Assembly: GCA_900539115.1 (NCBI GenBank)
Contig: UQAQ01000016.1
Coordinates: forward strand, 1 to 57,781
Length of the DNA: 57,781 nucleotides
Reading direction: 5' to 3'
Source of the DNA: an uncultured Roseburia sp.
GTDB lineage: Bacteria; Bacillota; Clostridia; Lachnospirales; Lachnospiraceae
Shown: positions 1 through 7,961 of the stretch, piece after piece
Position numbering within the stretch: position 1 is the first letter of the stretch
Layout of the letters: each line of letters starts with the position of its first letter
The notes under the pieces: model-generated
What the model was told of the DNA's origin: nothing
What the model saw: the letters and a program-made list of their open reading frames with translations, nothing else
Databases searched by the model: none
Translations under genes and position numbers: made by a program

Positions 1-61
1 ATCTTCCATGTAACTCGTCAACATATCAGTTCATTATAAAAATATCAAATTTTTGTCTTGA

Positions 62-427
62 CAACTGAGCCACTATACAGATTCAGAAAAGATATATTTT
101 GATGAAATAATTGAAGGAATGAAAAATGCTAAAGAAACATTAAAGAAACGCATTGATATTGTGCTCCAAGAGTTTATAGAAATATATGGAGAACAAAACA
201 TAAAGTGTGATTTTGAAGAGGACTATGTTAAAATGCCAGAGCGCATAAAAAATAGTAGAAATGCGTTAGATCATGGAAATGTTGAATATAAGTTTGAAAG
301 AAATATGTATTGGGACGCAGAACTGTTAAGAGCAATGGTATATATGCTTATTTTAAAGACCGCTGGGGTATCAGATAAAAATAAATTATTTAATACATTA
401 AAAAAACTATCGAAATACCCTATATAA
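62..427 (+). pseudogene. 3' part of a HEPN-domain protein, probably broken
   Basis: The reading frame is open from 62, just after an in-frame TGA at 59-61, and the first ATG is at 119 with no well-placed ribosome binding site. The product is helical and charged and carries R-N-A-L-D-H, the Rx4H motif of HEPN ribonucleases, followed by a hydrophobic helix near the C-terminus. HEPN domains of this kind end larger defence or toxin proteins. Here only about 100-120 residues remain. The neighbouring frame is open from the window edge to 65, which would fit a frameshift near 60-66, but the rest of the gene lies outside the window. The HEPN call rests on one motif plus helix pattern. It could also be a small free-standing HEPN gene starting at 119. 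Confidence 0.5.
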
Positions 428-558
428 AATGTTTAAATGATTATATGCAGTTAAGAGTGAGAGAATAATTATAAATATGTATTTACAGAATATACTTGTA
501 TTTACTTAACAAAAATTAGAAAAGTCAAGAAAGTGACAATAGAAAGGAGTGATGCTGC

Positions 559-1011
559 ATGATAGATATATATACAGAAAAAAAGGACTCAAAGGATTGG
601 ATAGTTCAAAATGACTTGTATTTCAATTTGAATACAGGAAATGAAGAAATGTCACAAAATGAACTTGATTTAATTCAGCAGGTGGATGAAGCAAAGCTGA
701 CGCCGGATAAGCACATTGAAACAAAGTATGGGTTAGGTACAATCCGAAATTTATCATCTGGCTGTAAAACATTACTCAATATTGTGAAGCATCCGGATAA
801 GATAGTAAATGTCGAGGAATGTGGTCCAAATGTGCTTAGAATCATTTTTACTATGGATAATATAAAGATATATATGTCTAGACCAACACTTTTTGACATC
901 GCGGATGATGTGAAAATCCGCTTTAATGATTCGGATATAGCTATTGGTGAAAGGGGTTATAATGCCTGGTGGAGTAAGGAGTATGAAAGGAGAGAAGCGG
1001 ATGATTTATAA
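559..1011 (+). CDS. DUF4869-like protein of unknown function
   Basis: Acidic, soluble protein of 150 residues. From memory it resembles the DUF4869 family found in accessory regions of Clostridia: the central part around residues 56-78 reads Y-G-L-G-T-I-R-N-L-S-S-G-C-K-T-L-L, matching that family's conserved 'lsgGvKtLil' segment, followed by a segment on a cysteine and glycine ('EECGPN'). The function of the family is unknown to me. The start is set by an AAGGAG about 10 bases upstream of the ATG. The next gene begins inside its last codons, so the two proteins are probably made together and may work as a pair. AT-rich like the rest of the left-edge patch. Confidence 0.6.
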   Translation: MIDIYTEKKDSKDWIVQNDLYFNLNTGNEEMSQNELDLIQQVDEAKLTPDKHIETKYGLGTIRNLSSGCKTLLNIVKHPDKIVNVEECGPNVLRIIFTMDNIKIYMSRPTLFDIADDVKIRFNDSDIAIGERGYNAWWSKEYERREADDL

Positions 1012-1402
1012 AAGTATTACATTTAAAGCAGATCCATTTTTATACGATTTAGAATTTGATGACAGAATTACTCTTGTGGGTGGAGACAGTGGGACCGGTA
1101 AAACAGTGCTTTATGAAATGTTAGAAGATATCAGGCTGACGGATGAATATAGTTCTATCAAATTATTTAACTACAAATCAGATGATTTCTTAGGAGCAAT
1201 AAGACAGTGCAAGGATAGTTTTATTGTGGTAGATAATGCAGACAATTTGATGAATGATGATGTCAGAAGATTTATTAATTTTGAAGTATCAAACCAGTAT
1301 ATGCTTTTTTTGCGAAACTGTGACGGACTCAATGTATCAGATAAGAGTTTTAAAGTGTTGAAGTTTGATAATAATAGGATAACACTGGAAGAGGAGTTGT
1401 GA
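1001..1402 (+). CDS. Small P-loop ATP-binding protein paired with the DUF4869-like gene
   Basis: I chose the ATG at 1001, behind AGGAGAG, rather than an in-frame ATG at 944 that would overlap the previous gene by 68 bases. It then overlaps that gene by 11 bases. The 133-residue product has a Walker A loop (GGDSGTGKT, about residues 27-35) and a likely Walker B (FIVVDNAD, about residues 73-80), but no ABC signature and no recognisable AAA sensor motifs. It is short for any classical ATPase family and may be a stand-alone nucleotide-binding subunit acting with its overlapping partner. Function unknown; a defence or stress role is only suggested by the HEPN remnant and the mobile-looking setting. 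Confidence 0.65.
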   Translation: MIYKSITFKADPFLYDLEFDDRITLVGGDSGTGKTVLYEMLEDIRLTDEYSSIKLFNYKSDDFLGAIRQCKDSFIVVDNADNLMNDDVRRFINFEVSNQYMLFLRNCDGLNVSDKSFKVLKFDNNRITLEEEL

Positions 1403-1403
1403 T

Positions 1404-1807
1404 ATGAGATTCGCGAGGAAGTTTTAGCAGCAGTCGAGAACCATAGAATCAATTTATCAAAGATCGAAGACAAGAAGACATTACACTACATAGCTGGTTT
1501 TAAGAGATATTCTACGGAGCGAGTGATGAAAGCGTTGGTTGGCGAATTTATCCAAAATGAGAAATGGTCTGTTAAAGGGAAACTTATGGGGGGGTGTTGG
1601 TATAAAGATTGTTGTGTGTCAGAGCATCCGAATAATCTTAGGTGTGGAAAACCGGAGACTGTGGGCGGGAATGAGAAGATGAGGATGTTGATACAGTCGA
1701 AGAAAGTACAAAAGGTTATTGCTACTCTGTTAAATTATCCACAGAAAATAAAGTGCATTACAGTTGATGAAATGGAGGAATATTTTTTCCGGCAAATTAT
1801 AATATAA
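1404..1807 (+). pseudogene. Frameshifted unknown gene, third member of the accessory module
   Basis: A frame open from 1403 to 1807 follows directly on the ATPase gene and reads well as protein (E-I-R-E-E-V-L-A-A-V-E-N-H-R-I-N-L-S-K-I-E-D, then a C-rich middle with W-Y-K-D-C-C). It has no ATG; the first in-frame start is a GTG at 1523. The ATG at 1404 lies in another frame and stops after seven codons. One missing G (ATGGAG read as ATGAG at 1404-1408) would join that ATG to the frame and give a 134-residue protein translationally coupled to the ATPase. I therefore call it a frameshifted gene. Function not recognised. Confidence 0.5.
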
Positions 1808-1827
1808 ACGAAAACAACAACTAATCC

Positions 1828-1856
1828 TTGACAACTTTGTAATCACTTGTTATAAT
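1828..1856 (+). promoter_or_regulatory. Consensus vegetative promoter of the NlpC/P60 gene
   Basis: TTGACA at 1828-1833 and TATAAT at 1851-1856 are separated by 17 bases: both hexamers are perfect sigma-A consensus. The expected start point is near 1863, giving a leader of about 40 bases before the TTG start at 1905. Confidence 0.85.
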
Positions 1857-1904
1857 CTTATTAAAAAGATGTAACAAATTCGTAATAAATCAGGAGATGA
1901 TATT

Positions 1905-3110
1905 TTGAAGTTCGATAGGAAATATGTGAAATATATTGCAGCGGGTGTCCTTGCGGTAGGAATTATCGCAGTGCCGGTAAGTGCAGCAATGGTGGCGACG
2001 GACCAGCCTTTGAGTGGTGCCGCTGTAGTAGTTGATGAATATTGTAATCAGGTGGCAAATGGAGCAGTGACGAGCGCAGCGGTTTCCGTAACACCGGAAC
2101 CGGCAGCGGAAGAGCCACAGCCGACAGCAGCACCGGAAGAGACGAAAAAAGAAGACGATCATGTAAAATTAAATTTGAATTACAGCCGTCTTGGTGTGGC
2201 TACGAAAGTGGATACGTATTTGAATGTACGTAAAAAGCCGTCTGAAAATTCAAAAATTGTTGGTAAAATGACAAAAAATGCCGGTTGTCACATTTACAAG
2301 ATTAAAAAAGGATGGGCAAAGATGGTTTCCGGAAATGTAACCGGATGGGTCAAAGCCAAATATCTTGTAACCGATGAGAAGGCAGAAAAGGCAGCTACCA
2401 AAGTGGGACGTGAGTGCGTTGAGATCAAAACCAATTCTCTTCGTGTACGTGCCCTTCCGACGACAGATGCACCGATTTATTCGGTTGTTTCCGAGGGAGA
2501 AGAATTTGTTATCCGCGAAAACAATCTGACGACAGAATTTGTAGAAAAAGTAATTAAAAAACAGAAAATTTCCAAAGAGGCGATCAAACGTGCCGGTGGA
2601 ATGGACGCTATTAATGCAGATCTTGCAAACTGGGTATGTGTTACAGTAGATGATGATTATGCCTTTGTAGCAAAAGAATTTGTCGAAGAGCAGTATTCTT
2701 TGAAACGTGCCGTGAAAGTGGGTACGGTATCCGCAAGTTCTTCCGATGGCGTATCCGAAGGACAGGCATCCATCGTAGAATATGCAAAACAGTTCCTTGG
2801 AAACCGTTATGTATGGGGCGGTGCAAGTCTTACCCATGGTACTGACTGTTCCGGATTTACGATGAGCCTTTATGCAAAATATGGTCATTCTCTTCCACAC
2901 AATGCCGCAGCGCAGGCAGGAGTTACCAGAAAAGTTTCTTCGCCAAAACCGGGAGATTTGTTCTTCTACAGCAACGGAAGCCGGATCAACCATGTAGCGA
3001 TGTATATTGGAAGCGGACTTGTTATCCACGCAAGTAACCCAAGTGATGGTATTAAGATTTCCAATGCTTACTATCGTCATCCGGTTAAGATCGGACGAGT
3101 TATGAATTAG
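1905..3110 (+). CDS. Secreted SH3b-NlpC/P60 cell-wall endopeptidase
   Basis: A 401-residue exported hydrolase that should cleave peptide stems of peptidoglycan. After a signal sequence (about residues 10-28, ending VSAA) comes a Pro/Glu/Thr-rich linker (60-85), two bacterial SH3-like wall-binding domains (about 95-155 and 165-260, the second with an insertion), then the NlpC/P60 domain from about 285. The catalytic triad is visible: Cys315 in TDCSGFT, His363 in INHVAMYIG and His375 in VIHAS. The start is TTG at 1905, preceded by AGGAG at 1891-1895; no better start fits the signal sequence. Transcribed alone from the perfect promoter at 1828-1856 and followed by a palindromic non-coding element. 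Resembles the abundant gut-Clostridia SagA-like hydrolases in layout. Confidence 0.9.
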   Translation: MKFDRKYVKYIAAGVLAVGIIAVPVSAAMVATDQPLSGAAVVVDEYCNQVANGAVTSAAVSVTPEPAAEEPQPTAAPEETKKEDDHVKLNLNYSRLGVATKVDTYLNVRKKPSENSKIVGKMTKNAGCHIYKIKKGWAKMVSGNVTGWVKAKYLVTDEKAEKAATKVGRECVEIKTNSLRVRALPTTDAPIYSVVSEGEEFVIRENNLTTEFVEKVIKKQKISKEAIKRAGGMDAINADLANWVCVTVDDDYAFVAKEFVEEQYSLKRAVKVGTVSASSSDGVSEGQASIVEYAKQFLGNRYVWGGASLTHGTDCSGFTMSLYAKYGHSLPHNAAAQAGVTRKVSSPKPGDLFFYSNGSRINHVAMYIGSGLVIHASNPSDGIKISNAYYRHPVKIGRVMN

Positions 3111-3329
3111 TCCGGAATAGTTATAATTGTGTATAAGTAACTATTCAGGACACCCCTCCCCACACATTCGCATTTCGAACACTTCGTGTTCTTTCCCACC
3201 TTTGACAAGGCTGAAAATGCTCATATGGGGAGGGGAGCCCTATTAGGATCTAAATGTCTGGAAATCAAAGCCTCTTACGTGCAAGCACGACGATTCATTG
3301 ATTTCCATGCATTGGATCCGGAATAGTTA
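3111..3329 (+). repeat. Non-coding element with nested palindromes and terminal repeats
   Basis: The stretch after the NlpC/P60 stop codon holds no gene but many pairing arms. TCCGGAATAGTTA occurs at 3111-3123 and again at 3317-3329, and TAACTATTCAGGA at 3138-3150 is its inverted partner with one mismatch, so the block 3138-3329 has 13-bp terminal inverted repeats. Inside are CCCCTCCCCA (3153-3162) with TGGGGAGGGG (3226-3235), GCATTT (3170-3175) with AAATGC (3215-3220), the hairpin GAACAC-TTC-GTGTTC (3177-3191), CCTT-TGAC-AAGG just after it, GGAAATCAA (3260-3268) with TTGATTTCC (3298-3306), and CGTGC-AA-GCACG (3278-3289). This could be a miniature mobile element or a structured RNA; the arm at 3138 can pair with either copy of its partner. 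Confidence 0.7.
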
Positions 3330-3385
3330 CATGTATAAAAAAATCAAAAATGTTCACACTATAGATATCAGATTGGAGTGTTATT

Positions 3386-3973
3386 ATGAAAAGAAGATAT
3401 CTATATGTGAGCATTTTTTTTGGTTTTGGCATGTTACTTACGGTGTTTGCTTTTTACAGTTACCGTTCCTATAAAATTAGAAACAGTCAGCCGGTAAAAA
3501 GTCAGGTGAATCCGGTGGATACCGTGAAGGAAATACGGACGAATACTTCCATGAAATACATTGTGGAAGTGTACGAAGGTGTGACCGGAGTTATTACCCG
3601 GGAAGAGTCTACGATGCCGGCAGAACTTGCAGGTAAAACAAGGGAAGAATTAGAAGCATATTTTTCCACCTACAATGACGAGCATGAGGGAGAAACCGGA
3701 AAAGATATCCCGCAGCAAAAAGAATTGATTTCGTTTTCGAAAGAGCAGATCGTGGTTCGGGAAAATTATTTGTCTGAGGAGACGATGACATTCTTTTTAA
3801 AAGAAGAAGAGGGACAGGTTGTCGTATATCATGAGGACCAAAAAACCCCGTATGAATATACCGGCATTTTGATCGATAATTTGCCGGAAGAAGAACAGCA
3901 GAAATTAAAAGAGGGATTTTTCGTGAAGGATGAGGAAGAATTGTATTCCATGCTGGAAAATTTTTCGAGTTGA
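3386..3973 (+). CDS. BofC-like membrane-anchored protein
   Basis: 195 residues with one N-terminal membrane segment (about 7-26) and the rest outside the cell. The exported part resembles the C-terminal domain of BofC, the sporulation protein that restrains SpoIVB signalling in Bacillus: a 'Y-x-V-E-x-Y-E' strand, MPAELAGKTREELEAYF, ISFSKEQIVVR, then a strand ending VVVYHED and a final LPEEEQQKLKEGF. The family call is from pattern memory, so a sporulation role is inferred. The ATG at 3386 has GGAG 10 bases upstream. It stands between the palindromic element and a repeat-flanked leader, apparently as its own transcription unit. Confidence 0.65.
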   Translation: MKRRYLYVSIFFGFGMLLTVFAFYSYRSYKIRNSQPVKSQVNPVDTVKEIRTNTSMKYIVEVYEGVTGVITREESTMPAELAGKTREELEAYFSTYNDEHEGETGKDIPQQKELISFSKEQIVVRENYLSEETMTFFLKEEEGQVVVYHEDQKTPYEYTGILIDNLPEEEQQKLKEGFFVKDEEELYSMLENFSS

Positions 3974-4026
3974 TCAAAAAGGTATCGCGTCAAAAGAGAA
4001 AATGTGCTACAATGAAATATAGTTAC

Positions 4027-4102
4027 GTGACAAGTAAAATAGGAAGTGGGCGGAAGCCCACGCAGGTCATCAAACTGCGTTTGGTGACAAGTAAAATAGG
4101 AA
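4027..4102 (+). repeat. 19-bp direct repeat flanking two hairpins in the leader of the flavoprotein gene
   Basis: GTGACAAGTAAAATAGGAA occurs at 4027-4045 and again, identical, at 4084-4102. Between the copies are two perfect hairpins: GTGGGC-GGAA-GCCCAC (4045-4060) and CGCAG...CTGCG (4061-4079). The second copy lies just before the ribosome binding site of the gene at 4116. It may be a leader regulatory structure or the trace of a small duplication. Confidence 0.6.
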
Positions 4103-4115
4103 AGCGAGGAAGACC

Positions 4116-5279
4116 ATGGAGGAGAAGTTTGATGTTGTCATAGCCGGTGCCGGTGCGTCGGGGCTGATGTGCGCCTGGCAGTGCGGCAGACAGGGCAAAA
4201 AAGTTCTTGTGATGGAAAAAAATGAAACTGCCGGTAAGAAAATATTGGCTTCCGGTAATGGCAGATGCAATTTCAGCAATCTCCAGATGCGGACTTCCTG
4301 TTATCATGGAGAAAAAGAGAAAATCAGTAAAATATTAGAAGCATTTCCTGCGGATAAAGCAATTGAACAAATGGAAGAAATTGGAATTTTTCACAAAGAG
4401 AGGGATGGATACCTCTATCCCTATACCGGGCAGGCAGTTACCGTGCGTGATTTTCTGGTCAATGCCTGCAAACGGTGCAGTGTGCAGTTCCTTTTTGAGA
4501 CGAAAGTGGCAAAAGTGGTACATAAAAATAACGAATTTACGATTTGTGCAAAGGGCGGTGTGAAGGTAAAAGCAGATGCGCTTGTGCTGGCGTGTGGGGG
4601 AAAGGCCAATAAACCCTGTGGAGGAGATGGCAGCGGTTATCTGCTGGCGCGGAGTTTGGGGCACCGGGTGACAAAACTGTATCCGGCATTGACGGGATTA
4701 AAGGCCGAAGGTGCCGAGTGGGAGATGCTTGCCGGAGTGCGGATGCCGGGAGAAGTTTCTCTTTGGATCGATGGGAAAAAGGTGGCAGACGAGCGGGGAG
4801 AGATTCAGATTGTCAAGGATGGAATTTCCGGAATACCGGTATTTCAACTTTGCTCGCAGGCGGCTGCGGCCTTGGATGCAGGCAGTCAGGTGATCTGTGA
4901 ACTGGATTTTCTGCCAGACTGGGACAATGAAAAAGTGGAACAATGGATGGAAAAATATGGAAGAGAGTATTTACAGGGCATTGTTCACAAAAAATGGGTA
5001 AAGGTATTGGAAAAAAAGAAAAATTTAGCCGAGTTATTAAAGCAGTATCCGGTAAAGATTACAGATACGTTTGGGATGGAACGCGCACAGGTGACGGCGG
5101 GCGGTGTGCCGCTGTCCGAAGTGGATATTCCGTCGATGGAGTCAAAAAAAATGAAAAATTTGTATCTGACCGGGGAATTGCTTGATGTAGATGGAATTTG
5201 TGGAGGATATAATCTGCATTTTGCATGGGCGACAGGTTACCTGTGTGCCCGTCAGATTACGACAGATCAGGAGGCATAA
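4116..5279 (+). CDS. HI0933/YhiN-family flavoprotein
   Basis: A 387-residue FAD-dependent oxidoreductase of the HI0933-like family (BaiN/YhiN type). The N-terminal dinucleotide fold shows GAGASG (about residues 11-16) followed by the family hallmark around GNGRCNFSN (about 47-55). The C-terminal part ends with VDGICGGYNLHFAWATG, also typical. The physiological substrate of most members is unknown; one gut relative acts in bile-acid reduction, but nothing here points to that. Length fits the family. It is followed after one base by the next FAD protein, whose ribosome binding site lies inside its last codons, so the two flavoproteins are co-expressed. Confidence 0.88.
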   Translation: MEEKFDVVIAGAGASGLMCAWQCGRQGKKVLVMEKNETAGKKILASGNGRCNFSNLQMRTSCYHGEKEKISKILEAFPADKAIEQMEEIGIFHKERDGYLYPYTGQAVTVRDFLVNACKRCSVQFLFETKVAKVVHKNNEFTICAKGGVKVKADALVLACGGKANKPCGGDGSGYLLARSLGHRVTKLYPALTGLKAEGAEWEMLAGVRMPGEVSLWIDGKKVADERGEIQIVKDGISGIPVFQLCSQAAAALDAGSQVICELDFLPDWDNEKVEQWMEKYGREYLQGIVHKKWVKVLEKKKNLAELLKQYPVKITDTFGMERAQVTAGGVPLSEVDIPSMESKKMKNLYLTGELLDVDGICGGYNLHFAWATGYLCARQITTDQEA

Positions 5280-5280
5280 A

Positions 5281-6894
5281 ATGTTACAGTATCGACAATG
5301 TAAAATTGATTATCGCAAAGATAATAAGAAAGAAATACAGAAAAAACTGGCGGCAAAATTACATATCAGACCGGAAGAAATAACCGATCTGCAAATTGTC
5401 AAAAAGAGCATAGATGCGAGGAAGAAACCGGATATTTTTTGCAATTATACGGTTGCATTTTCCGCCAAAAGCGAAGATGAGATTTTAAAGCATAATCGGA
5501 AAAATGCGAACTTGTCAAAATATGAACCGGAGCATTCGCTGGCAGAAGAAATCCCGGAACTTCAAGTGAAAGAGCCGGAGAAGCGGATTGTTATCGTTGG
5601 TGCGGGCCCCGCAGGCTTATTGTGTGCTTATTTTCTGGCTTCCTGCGGGTACAAGCCGATTTTGATCGAGCGCGGCGGTCCGATGATGGAGCGGATGCAG
5701 AAAGTGGCTCATTTTTGGAAGAGTGGCGAACTCGATCCGCAGACCAACGTTTCCTTCGGAGAGGGCGGAGCCGGTACATTTTCAGATGGAAAGCTGAATA
5801 CCGGAGTAAAAGATAAGACGGGAAAGCGGAAATTTATTCTGGATACGTTTATTGCGCATGGGGCACCGGAGGAAATCCGGTATCAGGCAAAGCCGCATAT
5901 TGGAACGGATAAACTTCGCGGGGTGATTCAATCCATGCGGGAAGAGATGGAAGAACTGGGTGTTACGTATTGTTTTCACACCCAATTTATGGAAATTAAA
6001 AAGGCGGATGGAAAGGTAGAGGGAGTCATTGTAAAAGACGAGTCAGGGCAGCAAAAAGAAATCCCTTGCGATGCCTGCGTTCTTGCCATCGGTCATAGTG
6101 CCCGAGATACGTTTCAGGCATTGAAAGAGCAGAACATTCCGATGGAGGCAAAGCCGTTTGCCGTCGGAGTGCGCGTGGAACATCGGCAGGATACGATCAA
6201 TCTGCGCCAATACGGAACGTTGGACGATCGTCTGCCGGCGGCAGATTATAAATTGACGGGAAGAACGTCGGATGACCGGGGAGTTTACAGTTTTTGTATG
6301 TGCCCGGGCGGTTACGTCGTAAATGCTTCTTCGGAACCGGGATTTACGGTCGTAAATGGAATGAGCAATCATGGCAGAGATTCCGAAAATGCCAATAGTG
6401 CGATCGTGGTTTCCGTAACACCGGAGGATTATCCGGGAGACGATGTGCTGGCAGGGGTCGAATTTCAGCGGGCATTGGAAAAGAAAACATTTGAACTTGG
6501 CAGAGGAAAAATTCCCGTTCAAAGATTGGAAGATTTTTGCACAAATCGAAAAACGGAAGAATTTGGAAAAGTTCATCCGTGTACCAAAGGAGAAGTTGTA
6601 AAAGAAAACTTGAAAAATATATTGCCCCCGGCGATTTCTAATGGTATTATGGAAGGGATGAAGCAGTTTGGCAGAAAGATCAAAGGGTTTGATGATGGAG
6701 ACACACTGCTTCTGGGGACAGAGACCAGGACATCATCGCCGGTACGCATATTGCGCGAAGATACCTTTATGTCGCCTGTCTGCGAGGGACTTTATCCATG
6801 TGGAGAGGGTGCCGGGTATGCCGGTGGAATCATGTCGGCAGCGATGGATGGTCTGCGTGTCGCACTTGCGATCGCGAGAGAAAGGAAAGAATGA
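5281..6894 (+). CDS. FAD-dependent dehydrogenase (COG2509 type)
   Basis: 537 residues counted from the ATG at 5281, which has AGGAGG 7 bases upstream and begins right after the previous stop; a longer frame from 5191 would run through the neighbouring gene. After a roughly 95-residue N-terminal domain typical of this family, the FAD fold begins with IVGAGPAGLLCAYFLA; FGEGGAGTFSDGKLNTG and the C-terminal GLYPCGEGAGYAGGIMSAA are hallmarks. Family members are widespread in Clostridia and annotated only as uncharacterised FAD dehydrogenases. The stop overlaps the start of proB, suggesting one transcript with the proline genes. Confidence 0.88.
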   Translation: MLQYRQCKIDYRKDNKKEIQKKLAAKLHIRPEEITDLQIVKKSIDARKKPDIFCNYTVAFSAKSEDEILKHNRKNANLSKYEPEHSLAEEIPELQVKEPEKRIVIVGAGPAGLLCAYFLASCGYKPILIERGGPMMERMQKVAHFWKSGELDPQTNVSFGEGGAGTFSDGKLNTGVKDKTGKRKFILDTFIAHGAPEEIRYQAKPHIGTDKLRGVIQSMREEMEELGVTYCFHTQFMEIKKADGKVEGVIVKDESGQQKEIPCDACVLAIGHSARDTFQALKEQNIPMEAKPFAVGVRVEHRQDTINLRQYGTLDDRLPAADYKLTGRTSDDRGVYSFCMCPGGYVVNASSEPGFTVVNGMSNHGRDSENANSAIVVSVTPEDYPGDDVLAGVEFQRALEKKTFELGRGKIPVQRLEDFCTNRKTEEFGKVHPCTKGEVVKENLKNILPPAISNGIMEGMKQFGRKIKGFDDGDTLLLGTETRTSSPVRILREDTFMSPVCEGLYPCGEGAGYAGGIMSAAMDGLRVALAIARERKE

Positions 6895-7727
6895 TGAGAG
6901 AAGCATTTAAGGATAAAAAACGAATTGTATTTAAAGTGGGAAGTTCAACGATCACACACGAAGAGACAGGGGGGCTTGACCTTGTAAAACTGGAAAAATT
7001 TGTGCGTATTTTGACGGATCTGCATAATCAGGGAAAAGATATTATCGTGGTATCTTCCGGTGCGATCGCGGTCGGACGAAAGGCACTTGGACTTACCAAG
7101 CGGCCCGATACGACAAGTTTGAAACAGGCGTGTGCGGCGATCGGGCAGAGCCGTCTGATGACCGTATACCAGAAATTATTTTCCGAATACAATCAGTATA
7201 CGGCACAGATTCTTATGACAAAATTTACCATTGAAAATGACACAAGTCGTCACAATGCACGCAATACGTTCGAGGAATTATTGTCGTTAGGTGCCATTCC
7301 GATCGTAAATGAAAACGATACGGTAGCAATCGACGAGATCGAATTTGGTGATAATGATACCCTGTCGGCTGTCGTTGCCGCAATCGCCGGAGCGGATATG
7401 CTTGTACTGCTCAGCGATATTGACGGGCTTTACACCGATGATCCGAACCGGAATCCGGAGGCAGAACTCATCCCTTATGTGGAACGGATCAGCGACGAAA
7501 TGATCGAGATGGCGAAAGGTCCCACAACGTCGTTTGGTACAGGCGGTATGAGTTCAAAGATCTCGGCAGCCGGTATTGCCAATGATGCAGGTGCCGATAT
7601 GGCGATCATCAATGGAGACAATATGGAAAATATCCTGACACTTATGGCGGGAAAAGACATTGGTACGGTATTTAAAGAACACCGCACCAGACATTTTCAC
7701 TTAAAAGAATATTTGAATCGGAGATAG
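6891..7727 (+). CDS. proB: Glutamate 5-kinase, short form without PUA domain
   Basis: Phosphorylates glutamate in the first step of proline synthesis. The amino-acid-kinase fold shows VFKVGSSTI near the N-terminus, VVSSGAIAVGRKALG, the glutamate loop NENDTVAIDEIEFGDNDTLSA, LLSDIDGLYTDDP and GTGGMSSKISAA. The protein is about 278 residues and ends after the kinase domain, so the C-terminal PUA domain of the E. coli enzyme is absent, as in many Clostridia. The start is ATG at 6891 (ATGA overlap with the upstream stop), with another ATG directly after at 6894; AGAAAGGA lies just upstream. Its partner proA is two genes downstream. Confidence 0.95.
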   Translation: MMREAFKDKKRIVFKVGSSTITHEETGGLDLVKLEKFVRILTDLHNQGKDIIVVSSGAIAVGRKALGLTKRPDTTSLKQACAAIGQSRLMTVYQKLFSEYNQYTAQILMTKFTIENDTSRHNARNTFEELLSLGAIPIVNENDTVAIDEIEFGDNDTLSAVVAAIAGADMLVLLSDIDGLYTDDPNRNPEAELIPYVERISDEMIEMAKGPTTSFGTGGMSSKISAAGIANDAGADMAIINGDNMENILTLMAGKDIGTVFKEHRTRHFHLKEYLNRR

Positions 7728-7733
7728 GAGATT

Positions 7734-7961
7734 ATGGACGAAAAAAAGATTGCGAGAATCAATGAATTATATAAAAAGAAAAAAGCGGGAACATTGACAG
7801 AAGAAGAGGCGAAAGAGCAGGCACTTCTGCGTGCGGAGTACATTGAATCCGTGAGAAATAACCTGCGTGCGAGCCTTGCCAATGTGTCGATTCAGGAAAA
7901 AGATGGAAGTATCCATCCGCTCAGATCGAAAAAAGCGGTTGAAGTGAGGGACGAAAAATAA
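7734..7961 (+). CDS. DUF896 (YnzC-type) small protein
   Basis: 75 residues, highly charged, with the DUF896/UPF0291 signature: R-I-N-E-L at residues 8-12, KAGTLTEEEAKEQALLR, then EYIESVRNNLRASL. The B. subtilis relative YnzC is a small helical-hairpin protein linked to the SOS cell-division locus; its molecular function is unresolved. ATG at 7734 is preceded by AGGAG. It lies six bases after proB, and its TAA shares a base with the ATG of the next gene (TAATG), so translation is coupled. Confidence 0.88.
   Translation: MDEKKIARINELYKKKKAGTLTEEEAKEQALLRAEYIESVRNNLRASLANVSIQEKDGSIHPLRSKKAVEVRDEK

Noticed and set aside
2250..3080. Long open frame on the minus strand opposite the NlpC/P60 gene
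   Set aside because: Cys- and Phe-rich translation with no ribosome binding site or family features; it mirrors a well-supported gene.
6043..6576. Minus-strand open frame opposite the COG2509 flavoprotein
   Set aside because: It has no domain, and the plus-strand gene shows clear FAD motifs throughout.
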